Shown: positions 13,168-22,990 of the stretch, piece by piece
How the letters are laid out: each line of letters begins with the position of its first letter
Position numbering within the stretch: the first letter of the stretch is position 1
NCBI GenBank assembly: GCA_047967505.1
Contig: CM106538.1
Source of the DNA: Dipteris shenzhenensis
Lineage: Eukaryota; Polypodiophyta; Polypodiopsida; Gleicheniales
Strand: one strand, 5' to 3'
Length of the DNA stretch: 64,000 bases
The notes under the pieces: generated by a model
Seen by the model: the letters and a program-made list of their open reading frames with translations, nothing else
Databases searched by the model: none
What the model was told of the DNA's origin: nothing
Translations under genes and position numbers: made by a program

Positions 13168-15650
13168 CTAACTGTTAAAATCAAGGCATGGCATCACTTT
13201 GACCTCGTGGAGGGGTGTGACGGAGCTAGGAAGTTTTCCCCCGGATAGATTTCTAAGTTTCACATGGGAAGAGGGGTTAAAAAGGATTAAAAGGTTGCCC
13301 CTAGACTGTGTACGAATGTTTGTTATTGGTTAGTGGGGTTAGAGCCTTTAAAAGTTACCCCTAGGAAACTAATGTTTCCTTGGTATAGGGGGTTAGGGGC
13401 ATTAATGTGCCACGTGTCAAAAGTTGCCCCTAGGAAACCAATGTTTCCTTGGTACAGGGGGTTAGGGACATTAATGTGCCACGTGTCAGGATGCAAACCC
13501 ACTTTTGCATCTTCTCTTGCTCCTTGCTGTGCCAAACTTTCTAGAGGTTGTTGGTCAGTGTTTTGCTACTATTTTTCTCTGTTTCCTTGCATCCAGCCCT
13601 ATTGCACGCAACCTGAGTCAAGGAAAACCTTCTGTGATTTGTTGGAGCTCCTCCTGGTGCCTCTCTGCTATTGTACGGCATGTTTTTCAACCTGTATGGA
13701 CTGACAAACAGTCCATATAGACTGTATGGATGGGACCTTGTTTCAGGCGTCCAGTGCTTGCACACATCCCGAGGCTGGTTTCTCTTGCTGCGAATTAGGT
13801 ATTCTGGCTATGAAACTCTATTTGAAGGTCTTGTGGATACCTCAAGGACCTATTCTTGCGAGGAGTAGGTGTTTTTGGTTGCAGCTAGTGCTGTGGGCGC
13901 ACAATCCCAGATTTCTAGCACATTTTCTCTTTGTTTTCACTGTGGGATTGATTCCTAGCTCTCTGTTTTGAGATTCTCTATGGGATTCCTTGGGTCAGTT
14001 GCAATCACCCAGTTACCAGGTTGTTGAGTTCAAAGGATGCCTATGCCTTGCTCTATCAGTTGGCATGCACAGTTTGCCAGTTTAATGCAGTGTGTGCCTA
14101 GTGTGGGCCGATGAACAGTGGTAGCTAGTGGGAATGGTTCAGGGTGGACCCTGGTTATAAGATTGCTATTACTTTTCACTAAAGAAGAATAAAGAAATAC
14201 CACGAGTGGCACCAAGTGTTTGGGGCCAATCGGTGTCACTATGTGATCATTGAGCAGGGGCATTCTAGCCTCACCTATATTTTCTTTTATGCTATTTGAT
14301 GTGGTGTAATTAGTTAGGAGTTAAGTGGCTGTAATTGACAGTGTGTTCAGATATAGTTGTGGTTTACTGCCCTTTGGGGTTTCGAAGGCCGGTTATAGTG
14401 GTTCCATTACCGGGACCACACTCTCTTTCTATAGAAGGTGGGCCTTGGTAACTTTGGGTGAAAAGAAGTGGTTATTGCATCCGTATTACAGCCACAATTT
14501 CACATTGTGAGTGGTCAGAGACTCTCCATGTAGGAGGAGGCAAAGTTGTTAGATGGCCACGAGGAAGAGCCTTATGCTAGTGGTGATGATGCACCTAATG
14601 CGGGATAGCACGTTCCCCTTGAGTCAATGCATGTAGCCCCTCAAGATGAGGAGTCTGATGAGTCAGATGATTTGGATGTAGGACCGGTTGAAAGCTTTGA
14701 TGTATTTGCAACAATTTGATGCTGCATACATCGGAGGTAACTTCACTGAGAGCTCAAAAATAAAAAGGGCCACCACTTTCTTGAAGGGTAATGCCCTTCA
14801 CTAGTAGACTAATTTACTTTTGCAATGAAAAGCTCCCGCAACATGGGTCGAGTTTAAGCAGTTTTTTAAGGCAGCATGGCTGACCACCACGTTTTGAAGT
14901 GGACATTATTACTCAGTGGCATCAACTTAATGCAGAGGTTGCAGAAATTTGGATGAATACAACAAGAAATTTTGGGATGCCTTGTTACCTGTCAGTTCTT
15001 ACTGTCAGGTTCCCTTCTTTGAGCAAGTTGAGAAACACTGTTGAGGACTACCTAAAGAGATAAGGGATTATTGCACAAAAACATAGATGACAAATCTGTC
15101 CCAACTCATAGAGAATGCAAATATAGCATATGCTTTGATGCAGATGGATCAGTGGGTTCAAAAACAGCTTGGGAAACAAAGGTAATGCCAAGGATTTAAT
15201 AAAGGCTAAGTGGTTCGAAAAATCAGCAAAATCAGCCTTTGTTGCAGGCCAAAGGCATGGAAAGCCTTCATCACGACCTCGATTGTCTTCCTAGGAGAAG
15301 CAAGCACTGTTTGAATCCCACAAGTGTTTTATTTGCAAGTAGGAAGGCCATAAAGCGCATGAATGTCCTCATCAGAAGAGGAAGTCTTTTTCAGAGGAAA
15401 AGCATGAACATAAGGAGGGAATGTAAGGCTGGGGGAAAGATTAGGGATCAATTGTGTCTTAGTTTCTTTGATTTGGGAGCTCGAGGGAATTTCATTTCAC
15501 CTGAGATCGTAGCAAAGTTGGGTATACATGTAGAAGATATGGGAGCTTAGTGTGAAGCAAACATTGCTAATCCCGAGTTGGTCACTCTTGTCACTCTGAT
15601 CATCGGGAATTGCAGTTGCATATTCAGAATTATGTGGAAACAATTGACCA
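13168..15650 (+). mobile_element. Ty3/gypsy LTR retrotransposon relic: LTR, gag, protease
   Basis: The body carries a decayed gag (about 14540-15300, with readable pieces NKKFWDALLPVSSYC and LSQLIENANIAYALMQMD). A CCHC zinc knuckle lies at 15325-15366, reading CFIC then EGHKAHEC with an in-frame TAG inside. A retropepsin-like segment follows (15460-15550), with NFISPEIVAKLG after a mutated DLG where DSG or DTG is expected. The knuckle and protease lie in different frames. A further scrap near 15590-15640 reads LQLHIQNYVE. Just before gag, a GTGGTCAGAG at 14511 resembles a degenerate initiator-Met tRNA primer site. From that I infer an LTR of about 1.34 kb ending near 14505, possibly starting at the TGTTA near 13168. 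No reverse transcriptase, integrase or 3' LTR is present. Confidence 0.75.
13348..13487. repeat. 70 bp direct duplication within the putative LTR
   Basis: Two near-identical units share CCCCTAGGAAAC, AATGTTTCCTTGGTA, GGGGGTTAGGG and CATTAATGTGCCACGTGTC. Duplicated short blocks are common in LTR U3 regions, where they can act as enhancers. The repeated CACGTG is a plant G-box core, so a promoter role in the dead element is plausible but unproven. Confidence 0.7.
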
Positions 15651-17820
15651 TGCTCAATCTACATAACAAACTAAGGGAAAAATATAATCATGGATGAACA
15701 AATTACACATACACGCCATTCTTTTGTCCCACCTTGGAATCGCCATGTGAGCTTAAAATTTGATTTTGAAATTGGCATTGAATCGTCCATCATGGAGGAG
15801 TCAATTTATGAATTTAATTTAGTATGTAATGTTCATGACAAAAAGTGAAGTGCAAAATAAATCTTCAATGTGTCAATAAAATGAGCAAATTCTCCTAGTA
15901 TCTAGGATATATATGTGTTTGGGAAAATAGATCGAGAAATTTTGATGATTTTCCTCAATACTAAGCACTTTGTCGATGATTTAAGGAGGCATTGAGTAGG
16001 GCGATGTGTCTTGATTAAATGGGTTTCTTTTTGGCAAGCTTCATTGTCAATTCTCTTTATATTCTCACGAATACTCTTCTATATATGGGTAGGCCGTCCA
16101 TGATGGGGACTATATCGTTATCCATATCTTTCATACTTTTGTAGAGCTCAATAGACTTAATATGCCTTCTTGTCCTTAGAATAAAGTGGGGTTAGTGTTT
16201 ATGCACTCATTTATTGCCTCCATCTTGCTTGGGTTCTTTCCTTCATGGTGTAGCCTTCTAATAGAAGCTCTTACAAAATTTGATGAGTTCCTCAGAATAA
16301 GTGATGAGAACACTGTGCCCACCTATGAGCTACTTCTCCCCTACCTTAGCTCTGACTTTTTGATCTTGATGCAGTAGCTTGCTCCAATGGAGCGAAATTT
16401 GTAGTCATCACAACCACATGTGTGTTTAATAGTAGCTAAGATCTGGTTGTAATAAATTAAATGTGAGAATATTTGATAGATTTGACCACAACCCTCTTTC
16501 AACTACATCTAGATGCTTTTAAAGAATTTCAATTTTCTTGTTAGATAAAGAAGACTAGATCTAGTAAGAGAGAGGGTGAGAGGGTTCACTAGAGTGTTGC
16601 ATGATAGAGCTAGCATAAGAACTTTTGTTCTAAGCTCCAAATTGAGTTTTGATTATTCCAAGACAATGCAAGACATGTAAGGGATGGATTATTATGGGAT
16701 TCTAGAGAGAGAGCATCAAAACTCATATAATGAACCCAACACTCTTTCATGCTTGTGTTCAACTCACTTTTTGTGTACTTGTGCACTCTCACTCAAGTCA
16801 TTCTATGCCTTGCACTCTCAACTATGTACTAAGTTCATGCTCTTGTTTGCAACCCCTACTCCTAAACCATTTAGTCCTCCTACTCCTACTCTCACTCTTT
16901 CTCCTTTGTACAATTGCAATCACCCATAGTCTCCTTAACCTAATAATCATCCTACTCCTACTAGACTTAATCTTCTCGTTTTGTGCAACTGCAATCACCC
17001 ATGTCCCTTTACACAATCCCTCCTCTTTTCCCATAGTCCCTCCCATAGTCTGTCCCTCTTCTCATTGTCTCTACCTACTTGCTAATTTCTTTCCCTCTTC
17101 TCCCATGTTCTCCTACTACTATTCCACTCCACAATAATATTTCTCAGCTTTAAACTCCTTTTAAACCTAAAATTCTCTTTGATCCCTTACATTCAAAACT
17201 TAGATCTACTCTCACCCTTTTCTCCAATCCCAAATTCATGTTATAAACCTTGAATCCCTATTGATCTAATCTTTTCAATATCAAACTCCTAGATTTTATG
17301 TCTTGAACAAACTCCCCTCTTGATGGAAAAGGAGATGTAATCTTGATTATTTCCCTTCTGTCAACCCAACTATTTTCAATGTTTAAAATTTATTGGGCCC
17401 CAAAATCTCCTTTTAATCCTTACCATGGTGGAGACAAGTTTCTTCTAACCTATCTTAATTCCTTACTTCATTACCCTTTCCTCTTCTCCCTATGTTGTTG
17501 TGCAAATATATATGCTATCCTAGAATAGCACACTGCCATTCGATATCTTGGAAGAGAATAAGGGAAAAAAATTTGGTACTATTTTTCAGAATGAATAATG
17601 CCAATGGAAATGAGAAGTTTGCAAGTGATGAAAAACACTTATTTCATTAATTTTGGACTTGTCAATGTACAAATTCATTTTTACATATACTTTTGGACTA
17701 GTTTTCAGATAAAATTTAAGAAAAACCCAATCTTCAAAGCACATATAAAATCATAAAAACAAGCATTTTTTAATATATTTTTTAAGGACATGAAATTAAA
17801 ATTTTAAAATTTAACGCAGC
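15651..17820. other. No recognisable gene
   Basis: AT-rich and pyrimidine-rich DNA. Open frames such as 16186-16377 and 16730-17137 show no family motif, and the latter is a low-complexity Ser/Leu/Pro product of CT-rich sequence. I see no RNA gene. Confidence 0.5.
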
Positions 17821-17824
17821 TTAG

Positions 17825-18155
17825 ATAAGTTACATGAAAAAATAAGATTCAGTAGTTGTAAACTCTCTTAATATGTAATGGTGTTAATAAACACCTTCAA
17901 AAGTTACAGTATTAAAGAAACTCTCACCATATTTATAATAGAATTTGACAAACACCAAAAGTTACAATAAGCCTGAGATAAGTTACACAAAAAAGAGTGG
18001 TTTACAAAAAAAAGAGTGGTTCAGTAATTGTAAACTCTCTTAATATTTATAATAGTGTTTAGGAAACACTTTCAAAAGTTACAAGTGGAAGTAGCAAACT
18101 CTCACAATATTTATAAAGGTGTTGAAAAACACCAAAAGTTACAATAAGACTCTCA
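17825..18155. repeat. ~165 bp AT-rich tandem repeat, two units
   Basis: Units 17825-17979 and 17980-18155 share TTGTAAACTCTCTTAATAT, CAAAAGTTACA, AACTCTCAC.ATATTTATAA and AACACCAAAAGTTACAATAAG. This lies directly 3' of the small minus-strand gene at 18320. Confidence 0.8.
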
Positions 18156-18169
18156 TTGGAAGGCAAATC

Positions 18170-18393
18170 TATTTTCAAGACTACATCCTAAATTCAACCC
18201 ATTCAAGAGCTGAGCTCATCTCATCCTCATCAATGTAGTTAAAATTATAGAAGAGAAAGATTGATGAATTTTCTATTTTCAAGCCTTTAGCCTAAATTCA
18301 ACCCATTCAAGAGCTGAGCTCATCTCATCCGAGTCTCATCCTCATCGATGTAGTTAAAATTATAGAAGAGAAGTAAGGATTGATGAATTTTCT
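18170..18393. repeat. Duplicated 3' end of the small minus-strand gene
   Basis: Units 18170-18273 and 18274-18393 share TATTTTCAAG, AAATTCAACCCATTC, AGAGCTGAGCTCATC and GTAGTTAAAATTATAGAAG. The second unit contains the last coding residues of the small gene (FYNFNYIDEDE), so the first unit is an extra copy of its C-terminal end and 3' flank. The plus-strand paralogue shows the same kind of reiteration at its own 3' end. Confidence 0.75.
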
Positions 18394-18724
18394 CCTGCAT
18401 AACACTTTGTTTATTCTGAACGGCTTGCAGTTCCTGGGGTGGAAATCTTCCATAACGAGCCACATGTGAAGATATCTCACTTTGAAAGTCTATCAGCTCT
18501 CTCCTATATGACTGCAATTTATCTATTTTAGTAGTAGCCATACTTATTTTTCTTTTCTCTTCCTTCTCTTAGCCCTTCTGACAAGCAAAGTCATCCTTCT
18601 CGTACTAGGTTAATGGAGCTGGATTTTGCTTTCTCTCCTCTCTCTTTCCTTGGTTCTCGGCAATCCATACTTTGATGCTGCTAATGGCTTGCTCGACAGA
18701 ATCGATTACCTTAAAAAGATCCAT
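18320..18724 (-). pseudogene. Small helical protein relic, family member A
   Basis: On the minus strand an ATG at 18724 opens MDLFKVIDSVEQAISSIK, then VWIAENQGKREERKQ, to a TAG at 18605. The same frame continues with one more stop (TAA) and then reads MATTKIDKLQSYRRELIDFQ, HVARYGRFPPQELQA, and FYNFNYIDEDE to a stop at 18320. With the two stops ignored it is about 134 residues, strongly charged and probably helical. It aligns colinearly with the plus-strand frame at 19824-20276: MDVLGIVVDVESGIDSLK.WV, then RYGRF, then FFLHCNYVDD. I do not know the family. It could be a pseudogene, or the second part (18320-18541, 73 residues) could still be a small gene. Confidence 0.55.
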
Positions 18725-18733
18725 AAAAATGAG

Positions 18734-19105
18734 AGGAGGAAGGTAATGAGAGTGAGGAAGGTAACTAGAGGAGGTAAGGCAAGATGAAAGGAGTATGCTT
18801 GAGAAGAGGAGGTAAGGCTGCGGGCAAGATGGAAGGAGCAAGCTTGAGGAGCGGAGTAAGGTAAGAAGAGCAAAGTGGAAGAAGTGTTTGCTGCGGGTGA
18901 GATATAGAAGACAAACAAGAGGAGGAAGGTAACGAGAGTGAGGAAGGTAACTAGAGGAGGTAAGGCAAGATGAACGGAGTATGCTTGAGAAGAGGAGGTA
19001 AGGCTACGGGCAAGATGGAAGGAGCAAGCTTGAGGAGAGGAGTAAGGTAAGAAGAGCAAAGTGGAAGAAGTGTTTGCTACGGGTGAGATATAGAAGACGA
19101 ATGAC
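18734..19105. repeat. 186 bp tandem duplication upstream of member A
   Basis: Units 18734-18919 and 18920-19105 are nearly identical, sharing GGAAGGTAACTAGAGGAGG, GGAGCAAGCTTGAGGAG and AGTGGAAGAAGTGTTTGCT. They lie immediately 5' of the ATG at 18724 on the minus strand, so they occupy the place of its promoter or leader. The purine-rich strand reads out as pyrimidine-rich in the gene's sense, typical of plant 5' leaders. Confidence 0.85.
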
Positions 19106-19194
19106 TACTAGGGGATTTATAGAACTACAGACTCATAATGTGGGATGAAAGATTTAGAATAAAGAATTGGTAGAGGTTGAGATGACTAGATTAT

Positions 19195-19740
19195 CTAAAG
19201 TAACAAATGCTGCAAGACCGTAATGTGAGACATGTGAGACATGTAAGATAGTGAGTACATTGAAATCTATAAAATAAAATGATGGGATGCAAGACCGTAA
19301 TGCGAGACATTTGAGACATGTAAGACAGTGATCAGTACATTGAAATCTATAAAATAAAATGATGGAACACAAGAATGATATAATTATTAGAATCTCATCA
19401 CGAGATATTTTTTTAATATAATATAAGATAGACTTCTTGATGCAAGACCGTAATGCGAGACATGTGAGATGATAGATTTTGAGTACATTGAAATCTATAA
19501 AATAAAGTGATGGAACATAAGAATGATATAATTATTAGATTCTCATCATAAGATATTTATTGTATATAATAAATTAGATTTTCAAAAAAGTAAAACCAAT
19601 TTAATAAATTTAGAGAGGTGAGTTGTTCATTGAGTGAAGTAAAAAATAAAAGACCATAAATGTGAGAGACACATGAGATGATAGATTTTGAATCGGTTTA
19701 AATCTATGAAATAAAGTCATTGAAGACAATAATAATATAA
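19195..19740. repeat. Imperfect ~80-180 bp AT-rich repeats between the divergent gene pair
   Basis: GCAAGACCGTAATG, GAGACATGTGAGA and GTACATTGAAATCTATAAAATAAA recur near 19207, 19288, 19442 and more loosely near 19650. A second block, AAGAATGATATAATTATTAGA, occurs near 19371 and 19519. This is the shared upstream region of two divergent paralogues and may contain their old promoters; I see no clear TATA or motif that decides this. Confidence 0.65.
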
Positions 19741-19823
19741 TTAGACTCCCTTCTTTCGTCCATCCTAGTCCTTCTACAAGCACATTCTTCGTTTATCACT
19801 CTTAATTTATCACTCCACCCACC

Positions 19824-20276
19824 ATGGATGTCCTTGGCATCGTCGTAGATGTGGAGTCTGGAATCGACAGTCTCAAACAATGGGTTGCTGACCAAGGAGC
19901 AAGGAGAGATGCAAGAATTCGACAAGGCTCTCCACTCACACGGATGGAGAGAGAGGAATTCGATGCACAGAGGCGGATAGAGAGGGAGGAGACTCAGAAG
20001 ATAGCAGAGAGCAAAAGATTTTTACAATGTATTATAAAAGCATGACAAGATGTCTTGGACTTCTTAAGCAACCTACGTTATCGAAGCACTCGGTATGGTC
20101 GATTTGATCGGGATGCTGAAAGAACAATAAAGGCCTCCCAAAGAGATTATAAAGAAACAATCTGTGGCTGTTTGAATTTCTTCCTTCATTGTAATTATGT
20201 TGACGATACGGAAGTGGAGTCCGTGGAAGATTGGATTGCTGAGAAGATAAGAGATACTAATGATGAGATCTTCTAG
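19824..20276 (+). pseudogene. Small helical protein relic, family member B
   Basis: Opens with ATG at 19824 (CACCATGGATG is a good plant start context). It reads 73 residues rich in Arg, Glu and Gln to a TGA at 20043, then continues in the same frame (QDVLDFLSNLRYRSTRYGRF and onward) to a TAG at 20274. Ignoring the TGA gives about 150 residues. The RYGRF core, the FFLHCNYVDD segment and the N-terminal MD..GI.VDVESGIDSLK segment match member A on the other strand. No signal peptide or membrane segment is visible. Function unknown. A single stop means either recent death or a two-cistron misreading; the homologous interruption in member A favours decay. Confidence 0.55.
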
Positions 20277-20655
20277 TGTGATCTCGGCCTCTGTGGCCTG
20301 TCCAGTGACTATTTGAATTTCTTCCTTCATTGTAATTATGTTGACGATACGGAAGTGGAGTCCATGGAAGATTGGATTGTTGAGAAGATAAGAGATACTA
20401 ATGATGAGATCTTCTAGTGTGATCTCGGCCTCTGTGGCCTGTCCATCATGATTGCTTGAATTTCTTTCTTCATTGTAATTATGTTGAGGATATGGATGTG
20501 GAGTCTGCGGCCTGTCCATCATGATTGCTTGAATTTCTTCCTTCCTTGTAATTATGTTGAGGATATGGACGTGGAGTCTGTGGAAGATTGGATTGTTGAG
20601 AAGATAAGAGATACTAATTATGAGATCTTCTAGTGTGATCTTGGCCTCTATGGCT
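20168..20655. repeat. Reiterated 3' end of member B, about 3.5 units of ~140 bp
   Basis: TTGAATTTCTTCCTTCATTG and GTAATTATGTTGA.GATA recur near 20174, 20315, 20457 and 20529. GAAGATTGGATTG.TGAGAAG and GATCTTCTAGTGTGATCT recur near 20225, 20366 and 20582. The first unit is the coding 3' end; the others carry the same codons, stop and 3' flank again. One unit is truncated (20454-20523). Confidence 0.8.
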
Positions 20656-21170
20656 TGTAATAGTTTTGTATTCTCTGCAACAAGTCTGGTAGGGCTGAGT
20701 AGATCATATTAGAATTGCTAATACAATTTATTTTTTTAGAATTGCTAATACAATAATAATACAAATTGAATAAATATCATAAGTAAATAAACTAATGTAT
20801 TGTAACATTTGTATTGTAACATTTAACATAAGTTTTAAAAACACTATCATTAGTCAATACAAACAAGATAAAAATCTTCAAGGACTCATGTTTCTTTCTA
20901 CATGTTTTACAACTGAATAGAGTCTGATGAGTCCTCTTGAGGCTATGATTCTCTAAGAGTACATTGAGTCTCTATTTCTTGTGTGGATGGTGTACATTGA
21001 GATTCTACTTCTGGTGCAATCGGGATAGACTTAATCTCTTCCTCCTTTGCAAGATGTGATGTTGTAGATGCACATTGAGTCTCTACTTCTTGTGTAGGAA
21101 GAATGCATTGAGTCTCTAATTCAAGTGGAGACTGTAATGCTTCTACTTGAGGCTGTGATGCAGAAGGAGA

Positions 21171-22100
21171 CTAAATTGTCTCTTGTTTTTCTTTGGCTCC
21201 CTCATGTTCTTCATTGAGTCCATCATGTTGTTTTGCAATGGTAGCAGTTAGGTAGTGAACAGTCTTAGCCATAAAATCTTGTAGCTCGAGCTTTGTATAT
21301 GCTTCTATTGAGACATGTTCAAAAATTTCATTGAGGAACAACATGAACTTGTAGGAAATTCTCCACCCACTACTAAACTTGTCTTTCTGCTCCACTGCGA
21401 GGCGTGTTTGGAAATTTGGTTGGTCTTGATGCTCCTTGATTTTCATAATCGCAGAAACTAACTTATTTGTAGACCTGTCCATCATGACATATGACAAAGT
21501 GAATTTGTGTAGTAAATAGTAAGATGTATGTTCATAATGATATGACAAAAGAACACTTACTTGAACACCCCGTGAAAGCGTGTAAATGAATTGACAAACC
21601 AACAATGGTTGTCATCAAGATCCCATACTATCAGGCTCCAATGTGAGCTACATCACCAATAAAGAGCGATAAGATTTATCACAATATTAAGTATTAATTG
21701 ACACAATATTACAAATAAAAGAGTAAAAGAAAGATTGAGATGATACTTACTTCTCATAATATGGCATAAAGATAACTAGCATGCCATCCAAGTCTAAAGG
21801 TTGTAGCATTGAACAAACATCATCTACTGTCTTCTTGGTATCACTAAGTATAGCTGAAAGGAGAGAATCGAGCATACACACGCGATTCTGTACTGATCTA
21901 GGAAAGTGAGATATAACCGTACTGTAGCAATAAATAAACAAATGTTAGAAGCAGATTGAATCAAATGATTGAAGTATCAAGCCAAGAGATGTTCATATCA
22001 AACCTGAGGATGGCCATCATGACTTTGTCATTAGCCTCTTTCAAAGGGTCAGAGAGGATTGTAACTTCCTTGCTACCAAAACACGAGGTTGCTTGCTAAT
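21171..22100 (-). other. Ulp1-like domain, 3'-proximal copy
   Basis: Same exon series as the copy at 22114-22990: EANDKVMMAIL (near 22030), then LDSLLSAILSD and VIFMPYYEK (21747-21910), ending at a GTAAGT donor. An exon follows reading NSHWSLIVWD with HW at 21638-21643 and CWFVNSF, with another GTAAGT donor near 21558. The last segment is STNKLVSAIMKIKEHQ and FSSGWRISYKFMLFLNEIF. Exon junction phases agree between the two copies, which supports the intron model. The residue aligned with the catalytic Cys is Ser (codon 21369-21371, AGT versus TGT), so this copy kept its splice sites but lost its nucleophile. Confidence 0.65.
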
Positions 22101-22113
22101 GATAACCCTAACC

Positions 22114-22990
22114 TCAAAAGACCACCACGTTATCAATAAATGCCTTAACGATAGATGACATAAATGCATATAGATGCAAGTATGTATATGTCGACAATGA
22201 GGTTTCACCACCACTCAAATTAAAAATTTGAGCAAGGAGCAAAAAGTAGTTATATCCGACTCTCCACCCACAACTGTGATCATCATGTTACATACTCTAT
22301 TTGATCTTCTAAGTCACCTTCCATTTGCATAAGTGCATCTATAGCACCTACCAACTTTCGAGCCGATCTATACATCAAAATAGAAAACATAAATGAATGT
22401 GCACATTGTATAGGATGCATCTCATTGACGTAATTATGACACAAGTAGGTTATACTTAGTCTGACACATTGCCATGGATAGATGCTATTGAATTGACAAA
22501 GAAACATTGCTTGGCTAAGATGTCCACAATTACCAAGATCCAATGCAAGCTGCTTTATCAATTAAGAATAATTATTATTTGATATAATCCTCCACAATGT
22601 AAGAGATAAGCTAGGTAGGGATTGATACTCACTCCTCGTGATATGCAGTAAAGATAACTCGTGCCGCAGTCAAATCAACAGGTTGCAACCACTTAAAAAC
22701 ATCATCTATGTTCTTCTGCTTATTGCTAAGTACACTAGAAACAAGAGGATCGACCATATATGCACATCTCTGTATATATAGGGAAAGCTGTTCTAAAACC
22801 ATACTGCAATAAAAGGAAAAGAATATTAGCTCATTTGATCCAATGGAAATACAAAAGCATAAAGTCAATAAAAAGTTTATGTCAAACCTAAGGATGGTTA
22901 TTATGACCTTGTCATTAACCTCTTTCTTGAAGTTTATAAGGATTGACGAATAGAAAAGTAAGAGGTTGTTCTCGAACTTGAAGCCTAACT
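22114..22990 (-). other. Ulp1-like domain, 5'-proximal copy
   Basis: Exon order on the minus strand: EVNDKVIITIL (near 22890-22930), then VDPLVSSVLSN and VIFTAYHEE (22629-22800). A GTGAGT donor follows, then an exon reading DLHWILVIVD with HW at 22550-22555 and CFFVNSI, then SARKLVGAIDALMQ (from about 22370). The last segment is HSCGWRVGYNYFLLLAQIF with the catalytic-type Cys codon at 22270-22272. The triad would be His (HW), Asn in place of the usual Asp (VNS), and Cys (SCG). Damage: the donor after the HW exon is CT instead of GT (22459-22458), and a frame change separates ...EDQIEYVT from the SCG segment. Stop at 22114-22116. Confidence 0.65.

Noticed and set aside
16730-17137. A 135-residue protein, possibly secreted
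   Set aside because: Low-complexity Leu/Ser/Pro from pyrimidine-rich DNA, with no conserved motif.
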